Below are positions 1 through 8,120 of a stretch of DNA of 10,801 bases, in pieces. The stretch is from DAOQAK01 sp043801235 (GTDB lineage: Bacteria; Bacteroidota; Bacteroidia; Bacteroidales; CG2-30-32-10): contig JAZDMF010000413.1 of the NCBI GenBank assembly GCA_043801235.1, forward strand, positions 1 to 10,801, in the 5' to 3' direction. Below the pieces are notes generated by a model, which worked only from the letters and a program-made list of their open reading frames with translations, did no database searches and was not told the DNA's origin. Position 1 is the first letter of the stretch. Every line of letters starts with the position of its first letter. Position numbers and translations under genes: made by a program.

Positions 1-862
1 GATTGATGGCCTGCATCCATGATGTGGGCATGGTCCAGCCGAAAATTGTTTTATCAATAAAATTATCGGTATAAAGGTTCAGTGTCGTTCCGGCCTGCTC
101 AAACCCTGCCCAGAAAAAAGTAACGAAGAACAATAAAATCCAGATCACAAGAATACGGTCTTTTTCTACTTTCGTCAAAGGTTTTCTTTCCACATTATTT
201 GCTTTGTTTTGTTTATGGACAGGATATTTACCAATTTCGCCTAGAAATCGTTGAGCAGCGATGATGTATATGATCAAGCCCACCATCATGGCGAAGCCGG
301 CAATCATAAAGCCATATCTGAATCCGTATGTTTCACCGAAGTATCCGCAGACAATAGGTGCGAAAAAAGCTCCGCCATTGAAGAGCATATAGAAAATTGT
401 AAATCCGCTGTCGCGGCGTTTGTCGCCCGGCTGGTAAAGATCGCCGATCATGGATGAACAGTTAGGTTTAAAGAAACCGTTTCCGAATGCCAAAATAATA
501 AGTCCGGTGAAAAAAGATGAAGTTGTTAAATCAAGCGCAAGAGTGAAGTGTCCGATCATAATAAGAAATCCGCCGATGATCACAGATTTTCTTTTACCGA
601 TGAATCTGTCGGCAAGGAAACCTCCGAGCAAAGGAAGCAAATAGCACATGCTTGTAAATGTTCCATAGATAAGACCAGCATCAGCATCAGTAAAACCAAG
701 TCCGCCTAAATGTGCCCTGCGGTTTTCGGGATTCATGATATCGTTTGCCATGTATAATATAAGGAATGCCCGCATGCCGTAGTAGCTGAAACGTTCCCAT
801 ATCGCTGTAAAGGATAATATCCATAATCCTCTTGGCTGGCTTAATTTTACCTCTTGTTCCAT
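1..862 (-). CDS. POT/PTR-family proton-coupled peptide transporter (N-terminal part, runs off window)
   Basis: This is the first 287 residues of an inner-membrane oligopeptide/H+ symporter of the POT (PTR2, MFS superfamily) type; family members are about 450-550 residues, so the C-terminal part lies beyond base 1. The reading frame starts at the ATG ending at 862 and stays open to the edge. Visible family signatures are IWERFSYYGMR at residues 21-31, FGNGFFKPNCSSMIGDLY at 126-143 with the conserved lysine K132, DKRRDSGFTIFY at 147-158, and WAGFEQAGTTLNLYTD at 251-266. Alternating hydrophobic stretches fit at least six membrane helices. The usual ExxER proton-coupling motif reads A20-I-W-E23-R24, so its first glutamate is missing. 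It lies 73 bases downstream of, and on the same strand as, the helix-hairpin-helix gene. No strong Shine-Dalgarno precedes the start. Family assignment is firm; the exact substrate is not known. Confidence 0.93.
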   Translation of the reverse strand, partial: MEQEVKLSQPRGLWILSFTAIWERFSYYGMRAFLILYMANDIMNPENRRAHLGGLGFTDADAGLIYGTFTSMCYLLPLLGGFLADRFIGKRKSVIIGGFLIMIGHFTLALDLTTSSFFTGLIILAFGNGFFKPNCSSMIGDLYQPGDKRRDSGFTIFYMLFNGGAFFAPIVCGYFGETYGFRYGFMIAGFAMMVGLIIYIIAAQRFLGEIGKYPVHKQNKANNVERKPLTKVEKDRILVIWILLFFVTFFWAGFEQAGTTLNLYTDNFIDKTIFGWTMPTSWMQAIN

Positions 863-935
863 AATGCGGTTTTTTTGAATTTATGATTTGCTAAAATAGA
901 AAAATTATTAAAAGGTATTTGTTAAAAATGCTTAA

Positions 936-1871
936 TCAGTTTACAGAAATGTACGGAGCTAATTTTTCAAATACCTTATCTGTGACAAGAACCGATTTCT
1001 TAATATCTGCCACGGTGTTGAATTTCTCCTGTGCCTGCCGCATGTTTACAAGTGATAAAGCAATATTGTAACCTATGTACGGATGTGTTTTCAGTTCATT
1101 AAATGAAGCGGTATTCACATTGATTTTTGTAATGAGATAGGTGTTCACACTTACAAAATCGGAAAAGCCTGCATATCTTATACTGTCCATTCCATAAACT
1201 TCAAACAGCTGCTCTTTTTTTGAAAATCCACCAAGTTTGGTTCTGTATGTAATAATTCTTTTTGCATATGTTGCCCCAATGCCTTCAAGCTTTTTCAGGT
1301 CGCTGGTATCAGCCGAATTCAGTTCGATGATTTCACTATTCTTTTTTGAATATGTAGTTGTTGATTTCTTTTCTTTCATTTTGGTATTATAATCATCAGC
1401 AATCTGAATGTATGGCTCAAGAACTTCGTATTCGCTTTCGCTGATGGAATATATTTTTTTAAGGTCTTCCTTTTTGTAAAATTTTCCTCCTTTGGCTTCA
1501 TAGTTTTTTATGGTTTTGATTTGCTTGTCCGTCATGCCCATTTCTTTCCACTTTTCTTCAGAAAGGCCGTTGGGGTCGAAAATAAATGGATGCAACTGGG
1601 TCTCGGCAGTCGATTTATCAATGTTCGAATAATCGAAATCTTTTGCATAAGATGTATCGTACTTATTTCCGGTGTTGTCGTTTTCTTTCAGTGATTCTTC
1701 AAAAGCCTCAATTTCTTTTTTGAAGCTGCTGAAATCGGGTGCTTCATTTTTAATAAAGTAAGGAAATAAAAAAGGAATAATTATAACAAGAATAAGGATG
1801 ATAAGCAGGATAATTAACCCGTTTCTTTCACTTTTGTTAAAAGAAAAATAATCTTTTATTTTTTGAAGCAT
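936..1871 (-). CDS. Membrane-anchored helix-hairpin-helix (ComEA-like) protein
   Basis: This 311-residue protein has a short cytoplasmic-type N-terminus, one strong transmembrane segment at about residues 18-40, a polar linker, and three helix-hairpin-helix-like units at about 96-157, 182-245 and 249-308. The second unit is the most canonical: LNSADTSDLKKLEGIG at 184-199 followed by AKRIITYR. The third, INVNTASFNELKTHPYIG at 250-267, is the same ComEA-type repeat. Such units bind DNA backbone without sequence specificity, and ComEA-like proteins act in DNA uptake. However, Bacteroidota carry many proteins of this TM plus triple-HhH architecture with no demonstrated role, so a function in DNA uptake is inference only. 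The first unit lacks the GxG hairpin (it reads KEMGMTDKQ) and is probably structural. No competence gene is seen nearby. Confidence 0.85.
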   Translation of the reverse strand: MLQKIKDYFSFNKSERNGLIILLIILILVIIIPFLFPYFIKNEAPDFSSFKKEIEAFEESLKENDNTGNKYDTSYAKDFDYSNIDKSTAETQLHPFIFDPNGLSEEKWKEMGMTDKQIKTIKNYEAKGGKFYKKEDLKKIYSISESEYEVLEPYIQIADDYNTKMKEKKSTTTYSKKNSEIIELNSADTSDLKKLEGIGATYAKRIITYRTKLGGFSKKEQLFEVYGMDSIRYAGFSDFVSVNTYLITKINVNTASFNELKTHPYIGYNIALSLVNMRQAQEKFNTVADIKKSVLVTDKVFEKLAPYISVN

Positions 1872-1893
1872 GCTGAATGTTATAATCTGAAAA

Positions 1894-1901
1894 CAAATTT
1901 A
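1894..1901 (-). promoter_or_regulatory. Possible Bacteroidota -7 box for the helix-hairpin-helix gene
   Basis: On the minus strand the sequence TAAATTTG matches the Bacteroidota -7 consensus TAnnTTTG exactly and lies about 22 bases before the ATG ending at 1871. No TTTG-type -33 element is visible at the expected 19-21 base spacing, so this is a tentative call in a very A+T-rich background. Confidence 0.35.
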
Positions 1902-1997
1902 GTTTTTTTTGGGAAGAATAATTAAGAATTTTAACCACCGATAATTATTTTTGAAATATAAGAGAAAATTTCTTAAAATAATCCAACAAAAATAGAA

Positions 1998-2025
1998 CTT
2001 TGTGTCTTTGTGTCTCTGCGTGAAA
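1998..2025. repeat. Octad tandem tract (CTTTGTGT-type) in divergent intergenic region
   Basis: Three consecutive 8-base units, CTTTGTGT, CTTTGTGT and CTCTGCGT, are followed by GAAA. The tract is G+T-rich inside a strongly A+T-rich 259-base spacer between the divergent genes at 1871 and 2131, so its composition differs from its flanks. From memory, similar strings occur dispersed in intergenic DNA of many Bacteroidota; this was not checked here. No gene is visible in the rest of the spacer. Confidence 0.55.
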
Positions 2026-2130
2026 TAAAAAAAATGAATAGTTTTTTTATAAAAAGACAATGAAATTTTTTTTCATGTTGAATATTTTATAATATTGTGA
2101 GGAATTTAACGGATTAATTTTTTTAAAAAA

Positions 2131-3624
2131 ATGGCAAAAGGTTTATTTATCACAAAATCCATTCATAAGCTGATAGCCGAGACTGTTGAAGACGGTCATG
2201 GACTGAAGCGATCACTCACAGCAGTAGGTTTGATAGCGCTTGGAATAGGGGCAATAATCGGGGCAGGTTTATTTGTGCGTACGGCTGCGGCAGCAGCAAA
2301 TAATGCAGGGTCGGCTGTTACCATCGGTTTTATTATTGCAGGAATCGGATGCACCTTTGCGGGACTGTGTTATGCGGAGTTTGCTTCTATGATACCTATT
2401 GCAGGAAGCGCTTACACATACTCGTATGCAACCATGGGCGAACTTGTAGCATGGATCATTGGCTGGGACCTTGTGCTGGAATATGCTCTGGGTGCAGCAA
2501 CCGTAAGCATTGCATGGAGCGAATATTTTAATAAATTGCTTAACTATTTTGATATGCACATTCCATATCAGTGGTGCCACTCGCCCTTTGAAACAAGTAT
2601 GAACGGCATCAATGGTATTATGAATATTCCTGCGCTTATCATTGTTCTGCTTCTCACTTTGCTTTTAATCAGGGGAGCAAGAGAATCTTCACTTGTTAAC
2701 GGGATTATTGTAGTAACGAAAGTAACGATTGTTGTCCTTTTTATTGTGATAGGCTGGTCGTTCATTAATCCTGCGAATCATACACCTTTTATTCCCGAAG
2801 CCACTACCTTTGTCGACGCTCAGGGGGTACCTCATAATTTCGGTGGAATATTAGGGATACTTGGAGCTGCCGGAGTAGTGTTTTTTGCTTTCATTGGCTT
2901 TGATGCAGTATCAACAGCGGCGCAGGAAACAAAAAATCCCAAGAAAGCTATGCCCATAGGAATTCTTGGATCACTGGCTATCTGTACGGTTCTTTATATT
3001 TTATTCTCCTATGTTCTTACAGGTGTTGCAACGCTTAACGATTTCAGAACGGCAGGTAAAGAAGCATCAATAACATACGCTATTCAAACCTATATGACTG
3101 GTTACAGCTGGCTCGGAAAACTTGTGACAGTCGCTATTTTAGCTGGATTCTCTTCAGTGATCTTGGTAATGCTTTACGGGCAGTCTCGGGTGTTTTATTC
3201 TATGAGCCGCGACGGTCTGGTACCGAAACTTTTTTCTGATGTTCATAAAAAATTCCGCACTCCTTATAAATCAAACATGCTGTTTTTTGTGTTTGTCGGA
3301 CTCTTTGCTTCTTTTGTTCCGCAGGATATTGTGGGAGATATGACGAGCATAGGAACATTGTTCGCCTTTATCCTGGTTTGCGCCGGAGTCTGGATAATGC
3401 GGAGGGTTCATCCTGAAATTCCGCGGCAGTTCAAAACCCCGCTGGTTCCGCTTATTCCCATTCTCGGAATCATTGTTTGCGGAGCCATGGTATACGGACT
3501 GGGATGGGCAAACTGGTTAAGGCTTGGGGTATGGATGCTTATGGGTTTTGTAATATATTTTGCATACAGCTACAGGAAAAGCAAATTACGCAACGAAAAA
3601 AATCCACGCGATTTTCATTTATAA
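2131..3624 (+). CDS. APC-superfamily amino acid permease (CAT/YfnA-like)
   Basis: This 497-residue integral membrane protein carries about twelve hydrophobic segments, the length and layout expected of amino acid-polyamine-organocation (APC) permeases. TM1 contains the substrate-binding glycine-rich loop GIGAIIGAGLFV at residues 38-49. The family-typical stretch FIGFDAVSTAAQETKNP lies at 254-270, followed by KKAMPIGI. The loop RVFYSMSRDGLVPKLFSDVH at about 353-371 is also characteristic of the cationic amino acid transporter (CAT) group. It would import amino acids across the inner membrane, probably by exchange or H+ symport; the substrate cannot be read from the sequence. The start at 2131 gives the conserved N-terminus (MAKGLFITKSIHKL) and is preceded only by an A/T-rich leader with no Shine-Dalgarno. 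The peptidase gene begins 67 bases downstream on the same strand, with no clear terminator between, so co-transcription is possible. Confidence 0.93.
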   Translation: MAKGLFITKSIHKLIAETVEDGHGLKRSLTAVGLIALGIGAIIGAGLFVRTAAAAANNAGSAVTIGFIIAGIGCTFAGLCYAEFASMIPIAGSAYTYSYATMGELVAWIIGWDLVLEYALGAATVSIAWSEYFNKLLNYFDMHIPYQWCHSPFETSMNGINGIMNIPALIIVLLLTLLLIRGARESSLVNGIIVVTKVTIVVLFIVIGWSFINPANHTPFIPEATTFVDAQGVPHNFGGILGILGAAGVVFFAFIGFDAVSTAAQETKNPKKAMPIGILGSLAICTVLYILFSYVLTGVATLNDFRTAGKEASITYAIQTYMTGYSWLGKLVTVAILAGFSSVILVMLYGQSRVFYSMSRDGLVPKLFSDVHKKFRTPYKSNMLFFVFVGLFASFVPQDIVGDMTSIGTLFAFILVCAGVWIMRRVHPEIPRQFKTPLVPLIPILGIIVCGAMVYGLGWANWLRLGVWMLMGFVIYFAYSYRKSKLRNEKNPRDFHL

Positions 3625-3691
3625 TTTTCTTTTCAGCGAACTTTCAGCATATAATTATACTCTTTTATCTGAATAATAAAAACAGACACTT

Positions 3692-6600
3692 ATGAAAAAA
3701 ATCGTCATCTCATTATTCTTTATTCTTTTTTCCGCATACCTGTGCGCACAGGTAACAGGAATTTCTCAGATTGCATATTCCAAAAGCGGCACCGACTGGG
3801 TGAAGTTCAGGGAAGATAAAAGCCTTGACCCAATGAAGATTTTTCAATATTACGGCTCTGCTTTCGGGCTTACTGCAAACGATGCAATGAAATTGAGCAA
3901 ACAGGAAACCGATAATCTTGGTTATATTCATTATCGCTATCAGCAATATTACCAGGAAATTCCTGTAAGAGCAGGGGATTATATCATTCATGCAAAAGAT
4001 GAAAAAGCTGTCAGCGGAAATGGTAAAATTGTGACAGGTTTAAATATTTCTGTTATGCACCAGATAACATCTGACGAAGCAATAAATTCAGCAAGGGAGT
4101 ATACAGATGCTGAAAGCTACATGTGGGAAAATCCTGCCGAAGAAGCATTACTGCAGCAAATAAAAAATGATCCTGCTGCAACATATTTTCCCGAACCGGA
4201 ACTGATGATTGCCGATAAAAAAAGCAGTGGCATAGCTGCAGATTACAAGTTGGTTTATAAAGTTGATGTCTATGCGAGCAAACCCTTAAGCAGAAATTAT
4301 ATTTTTGTCGATGCAGTCACAGGAGAAGTGTTATTTACTGAAAACAGGCTGATGACGACCGATGTGGAAGGTGTTGCTGTTACTAAATATGTGGGTATAA
4401 AAAATATCTGGACTGATTCTGTATCTCCTGGTGTGTATCGTTTGCGTAATGCACATTATGGCAATGGTGTTGAAACATACGACATGAACAAAGGCACCAA
4501 TTATGGAACTGCAGTCGATTTCACCGATGATGACAATTACTGGGATATTACTACCGATCAGGACGATGCCGCCACCGATGCGCATTTTGGAGCTGAAATG
4601 ACCTATCAGTACTACTTTCAGAAATTCGGACGTTTAAGTTACGATAACAACAATGCGAAGCTTCTAAGCTATGTACATTATGACAATGCGTATTCAAATG
4701 CATTCTGGGATGGAAGCCGTATGACCTATGGTGATGGCGACGGCAGCCAGTATACAGCGTTTACTTCACTCGATGTTACCGGACACGAAATCACTCATGC
4801 CGTTGATGAATATTCGGCAAACCTTGTTTACCAGGGTGAATCGGGTGCCTTGAACGAAGGCTTCAGTGATATATTCGGAACCTGTATTGAATTTTATGCA
4901 GATTCAGCGACAGGCGACTGGTTTGTTGGCGAAGATTTCGATGTAGCAGGAGACGGCTTCCGCAATATGGCCGATCCGAAATCAGATCAGTTGCCCGACA
5001 CATATCACGGACAGTACTGGGTATACAGCGATGTAATTGATAACGGCGGCGTTCACACAAACTGTGGTCCGCTTACTTACTGGTTTTACATTCTATCAGA
5101 TGGCGGCAGCGGCACAAATGATATCGGAAGTGTTTACAGCGTTACAGGATTAGGCATTGATTCGGCCGCTGATATTGCCTACAGGATGCTGACCGTTTAT
5201 CTTACTTCGGGGGCAACCTATGCCGATGCGCGCCTTGCTGCATTACAGTCTGCTGAAGATTTATACGGCGCCTGTTCCGATGCGGTTATTCAAACTTCAA
5301 ATGCAATGTATGCTATCGGAGTAGGTTTTCCGCTTGCCGATAACGACCTGCATTTTATGGATGTTACCGATCCCGAAACAGCTTGCGGATATTCGAATGC
5401 TGAATATGTTTCCATTCGCATAAAATATAACGGATGCAGTTATGTGATTCCATTGGGAGATACAATACCTGTTTCTTACCGTGTTGACGGCGGCAGCATT
5501 GTAAATGACACAATTTTTCTTGCTACGCAACTTAACGGAGGAGATACCATTGATTACACTTTTTCAGCAATGGCCGATTTCTCAGTTGTAGGTGTTCATA
5601 CCATTGATTGCTGGGTGAAATATGCATACGACGGGCAGGCGGCAAACGACAGCATTATAGGTTACCAGTTCGAGAACAAGCTGCAGCAGAATATCGATGT
5701 GGGTGTGGTGACAATTAATAACCCTGTTTCTGCCTGCCATATGACCAATGCGGAAAATATTGGCATTGAAGTTCAGTTTTTCGGATGCGATTCCCTTGTT
5801 GCTGGCGATTCAATGGTGGTTGCATACCGCGTAAACGGCGGAAGCCCGGTGAGGGATACCCTTGAACTGCAAAATACATTGATGCCTGACGCTACATTCA
5901 CCCATGTTTTTGACGTCCCTGCCGATTTATCGGTACCCGGAAATTATACTATCGATGCATGGACCGAATATGATCCTGATACGCTTACAACCAACGACAT
6001 GTTCAGCAGCTACATTGTGAAGAATCCCATTAACATTCAGTTCGACACCATAGGTTTTGAAGAAACCAACATTAACAACCTGATACTTGTTGAAACCACA
6101 CCTTATTCGCATGCATACATAACGCCGCAGGCGCATAATACAGGAACTAAAGGTTTCCTGATGACCGGGGGCAATGCTATGGATTACCTTGATATTCTTG
6201 AGTTCCCCGATGGAGTGAATACCTGGACCATCAATGAATTTTTATCCGCAAAAATTAATTTCTGTGTCGATGCCACTTCATGGTCATCGGCAAACCTCAG
6301 GTTCGACCTGAAGCAAACCAACGGCGGGGAGCTTTATACAATGTACATGGGCGCCGGCGATTACACTGTAGCAAGCAACTTCAGAATTCTTGTGAATGGC
6401 GCCCAGCTTGGCGGTACCTATAATCCTGTTACTTATGATTCCGATCCGTTTCTTACGCATTTCATAAATCTCGATTCCTATGCCGGAACAAAATTCACCC
6501 TTACCTTCGAAACCCGCAATATTGCAAAAGACACCATGGGTTTCAATCTCGACAATGCCTATGTTGACGAAGTTGTTTTCAGCCCGTATTCGCAGGAAAA

Positions 6601-6874
6601 TGTGAATGACTATGCAAATAATTCGCTGAATCTCGGAGTGTATCCAAATCCTTTTAATGATCAGCTCACAGTGAAATATAATTCCGGCACAAAGGAAACG
6701 GTGAAAATTGAAATCAACGATATATTTGGTAAGACCATTAATATTATGGAATGGAATATTGATATGGGAACAAATAAAATGAACATAAATTTGGATAATT
6801 ATTCAGCAGGTATGTATATACTGAAGCTTACGGCAGCAAACGGATTTGCCTTGAAGAAAATTATTAAGGAGTAA
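3692..6874 (+). CDS. Secreted M4-family (thermolysin-like) metalloendopeptidase with T9SS sorting domain
   Basis: This 1060-residue protein is exported by Sec and then, most likely, by type IX secretion. Order of parts: signal peptide at 1-19 (hydrophobic, ending LCAQ); FTP/PepSY-type propeptide at about 45-215; M4 catalytic domain at about 225-545; two similar immunoglobulin-like (CARDB-type) domains at about 552-664 and 668-780; a beta-rich region at about 785-965; and a C-terminal T9SS type A sorting domain at about 980-1060, with VYPNPFND at 983-990. Catalytic residues are intact: zinc ligands H365 and H369 in HEITH, third ligand E389 in NEGFSD, catalytic E366, Y380, and D450/H455 in DNGGVH. 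The 24-residue gap from H365 to E389 equals that of thermolysin (142 to 166). The likely role is extracellular protein degradation. Its stop lies 13 bases from the end of the convergent gene. Confidence 0.95.
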   Translation: MKKIVISLFFILFSAYLCAQVTGISQIAYSKSGTDWVKFREDKSLDPMKIFQYYGSAFGLTANDAMKLSKQETDNLGYIHYRYQQYYQEIPVRAGDYIIHAKDEKAVSGNGKIVTGLNISVMHQITSDEAINSAREYTDAESYMWENPAEEALLQQIKNDPAATYFPEPELMIADKKSSGIAADYKLVYKVDVYASKPLSRNYIFVDAVTGEVLFTENRLMTTDVEGVAVTKYVGIKNIWTDSVSPGVYRLRNAHYGNGVETYDMNKGTNYGTAVDFTDDDNYWDITTDQDDAATDAHFGAEMTYQYYFQKFGRLSYDNNNAKLLSYVHYDNAYSNAFWDGSRMTYGDGDGSQYTAFTSLDVTGHEITHAVDEYSANLVYQGESGALNEGFSDIFGTCIEFYADSATGDWFVGEDFDVAGDGFRNMADPKSDQLPDTYHGQYWVYSDVIDNGGVHTNCGPLTYWFYILSDGGSGTNDIGSVYSVTGLGIDSAADIAYRMLTVYLTSGATYADARLAALQSAEDLYGACSDAVIQTSNAMYAIGVGFPLADNDLHFMDVTDPETACGYSNAEYVSIRIKYNGCSYVIPLGDTIPVSYRVDGGSIVNDTIFLATQLNGGDTIDYTFSAMADFSVVGVHTIDCWVKYAYDGQAANDSIIGYQFENKLQQNIDVGVVTINNPVSACHMTNAENIGIEVQFFGCDSLVAGDSMVVAYRVNGGSPVRDTLELQNTLMPDATFTHVFDVPADLSVPGNYTIDAWTEYDPDTLTTNDMFSSYIVKNPINIQFDTIGFEETNINNLILVETTPYSHAYITPQAHNTGTKGFLMTGGNAMDYLDILEFPDGVNTWTINEFLSAKINFCVDATSWSSANLRFDLKQTNGGELYTMYMGAGDYTVASNFRILVNGAQLGGTYNPVTYDSDPFLTHFINLDSYAGTKFTLTFETRNIAKDTMGFNLDNAYVDEVVFSPYSQENVNDYANNSLNLGVYPNPFNDQLTVKYNSGTKETVKIEINDIFGKTINIMEWNIDMGTNKMNINLDNYSAGMYILKLTAANGFALKKIIKE

Positions 6875-6887
6875 AAATATTTTAAAA

Positions 6888-7814
6888 TCAATCAACAATA
6901 ATTTTTTCAGTTTTTATATTTATTCCATCAATAATTAACAGGAAAAATATTCCTTTTCCAAATTGCCCTAAATTTAACCTGAGAACTTCCTTTTTTGAAA
7001 CAGATTGCTGAAATATCAAACTACCTGAATAATTATAAACATAGATTATTGATTCATTATTAAAATCAATATACCCTTGCAAATCAATATTAATTGATCC
7101 ATCTGTTGGATTTGGATAAGTATTAATATTATAAGCAGGTAAAATGTAATCTTGAGTAACAACTAACGGGTGTTTATCGCAATGCCCCACTGTACAACAA
7201 GGACAACAAAAAATAGTGTCAATAATATCAACACAGTCAAGAAGTGGCATTAACTGATAATAATCATTAACTGGCGGACTTGAAATAATTCCACTTTGAC
7301 CTCCGATTTTTTCCATCCACATTATTGTAAAATTGTTATAATTCAAACTATTCCAAAACCCACGGACATCTATCTCTTTCACAAAATAATTATTACCTAA
7401 ATTGATATTTCCAACATAATCAATTTTTGCATTAAATAAAACAGGTTCGTTAAATCCTGAAACACCATATACATTATAAACAGTATCGCCAGCCTGAACG
7501 CCAAAGTCATATAAAAGATATTCAATTAAGGAATCTTTTGGCACAAAAAAAACCTTTTCTGAAGGATCATTACGGTATGCCCCTGTATAAAGCGAAGAAT
7601 CGCCTTTATATAACTTATGGTAATTAAAACTATTTATAGTTGTATCGTCTTTAAATGGTTTTAAAAAAAAGTATTCTGTTTTCCATACGGTAGCACCATC
7701 CCAATATTTGATAACCCAAGTTGCATTTGAATCAGGTATTGGTTTATATTGTTGTGTCTTTGCAGCAAAAGATGTTAAAATAAAAATAGATAATATCAGA
7801 AGTTTTGTTTTCAT
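6888..7814 (-). CDS. Secreted T9SS-sorted protein of unknown function with cysteine cluster
   Basis: This 308-residue protein has a signal peptide at about 1-20 (MKTKLLILSIFILTSFAAKT) and a C-terminal T9SS type A sorting domain at about 228-308, with NTYPNPTDGSINIDL at 231-245. The middle is beta-rich: short strands such as YHKLYKGDSS and a W-M-E-K-I-G-G element at 166-172. That element resembles a group of uncharacterised Bacteroidota surface proteins whose core ends W-x-E-x-I-G followed by a cysteine pair. All six cysteines lie at 194-212, including the compact C203-C-P-C-C207. No enzymatic motif is recognised. The gene is clearly A+T-richer than its neighbours (about 17-20% G+C in two sampled 60-base stretches, against about 48% in one from the peptidase), which may mean transfer or relaxed selection. 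It converges on the peptidase gene; 24 bases upstream on the same strand is a decayed gene. Confidence 0.85.
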   Translation of the reverse strand: MKTKLLILSIFILTSFAAKTQQYKPIPDSNATWVIKYWDGATVWKTEYFFLKPFKDDTTINSFNYHKLYKGDSSLYTGAYRNDPSEKVFFVPKDSLIEYLLYDFGVQAGDTVYNVYGVSGFNEPVLFNAKIDYVGNINLGNNYFVKEIDVRGFWNSLNYNNFTIMWMEKIGGQSGIISSPPVNDYYQLMPLLDCVDIIDTIFCCPCCTVGHCDKHPLVVTQDYILPAYNINTYPNPTDGSINIDLQGYIDFNNESIIYVYNYSGSLIFQQSVSKKEVLRLNLGQFGKGIFFLLIIDGINIKTEKIIVD

Positions 7815-7838
7815 GACTGTAAGTTTAATTGCTTTTAA

Positions 7839-8032
7839 TTATTTCTTTTGGTTGGCTTCAAGTACCGAAATTCTTTTGTGCAGTTCAATGATATATTGAG
7901 TTCTTCTATTTTTTTCAATAAAATTTTAATCATTTTGCCAAGCTGAACGCCGTTTTCCTTTATATATGTTGAAGATGGAATGCACAGAAGTCTCTTCTGC
8001 TTAAAATAATATATCAGTTTTTTAAAAAAGTA
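7839..8032 (-). pseudogene. Frameshifted C-terminal remnant of a tail-fibre/endosialidase-chaperone-like protein
   Basis: On the minus strand, codons from about 8032 down to 7898 read ...FKQKRLLCIPSSTYIKENG (to 7949), then VQLGKMIKILLKKIEEL. At 7896-7897 the frame breaks; two bases later another frame continues YIIELHKRISVLEANQKK and a TAA at 7839-7841. Joined, these pieces match the C-terminal tail I know from many Bacteroidota tail-fibre-domain proteins, typically HLPGIPSA, then ENG, LGEMN, then LLKKIEELTLYIIEQ with a closing coiled coil. The pattern requires a net frame change, and HLPGIPS has become RLLCIPS. No start codon and no upstream domain are present; the first half is closed by an in-frame TAA about 15 bases before 8032. 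It is therefore a decaying gene end rather than a live small protein. The rest of 7815-8154 holds nothing else I can name apart from the repeat at its right end. Confidence 0.65.
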
Positions 8033-8120
8033 AATTCTTGTGTAAATTTAAGTAAAAAATCTCTAACCGGCAACTCTCACAACTTAATAATATCAGTAAT
8101 TATAAGTTTGGTCAATTAAC

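Noticed and set aside
251..644. Two short plus-strand open frames at the left edge
   Set aside because: They are antisense to the peptide transporter, whose minus-strand translation shows all the POT signatures.
1946..1953. TATTTTTG as a permease promoter
   Set aside because: It matches TAnnTTTG, but it is about 180 bases from the start and has no -33 partner at proper spacing; chance is likely in such A+T-rich DNA.
2055..2078. ATGAAA/TTTCAT hairpin upstream of the permease
   Set aside because: The stem is short and made only of weak A-T-rich pairs; no terminator or regulatory function can be supported.
2269..2580. Open frame opposite the permease gene
   Set aside because: It is antisense to a clearly conserved membrane protein, has no family resemblance and lacks a start context; it is a shadow frame.
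7708..7899. Plus-strand 63-residue open frame spanning the start of the T9SS cargo gene
   Set aside because: It overlaps the signal peptide region and the decayed gene in antisense, and shows no conserved features.
7985..7999. Inverted repeat CAGAAG-TCT-CTTCTG
   Set aside because: It is only 6 bp, has no T run after it on either strand, and lies within the decayed coding remnant, so it is probably chance.
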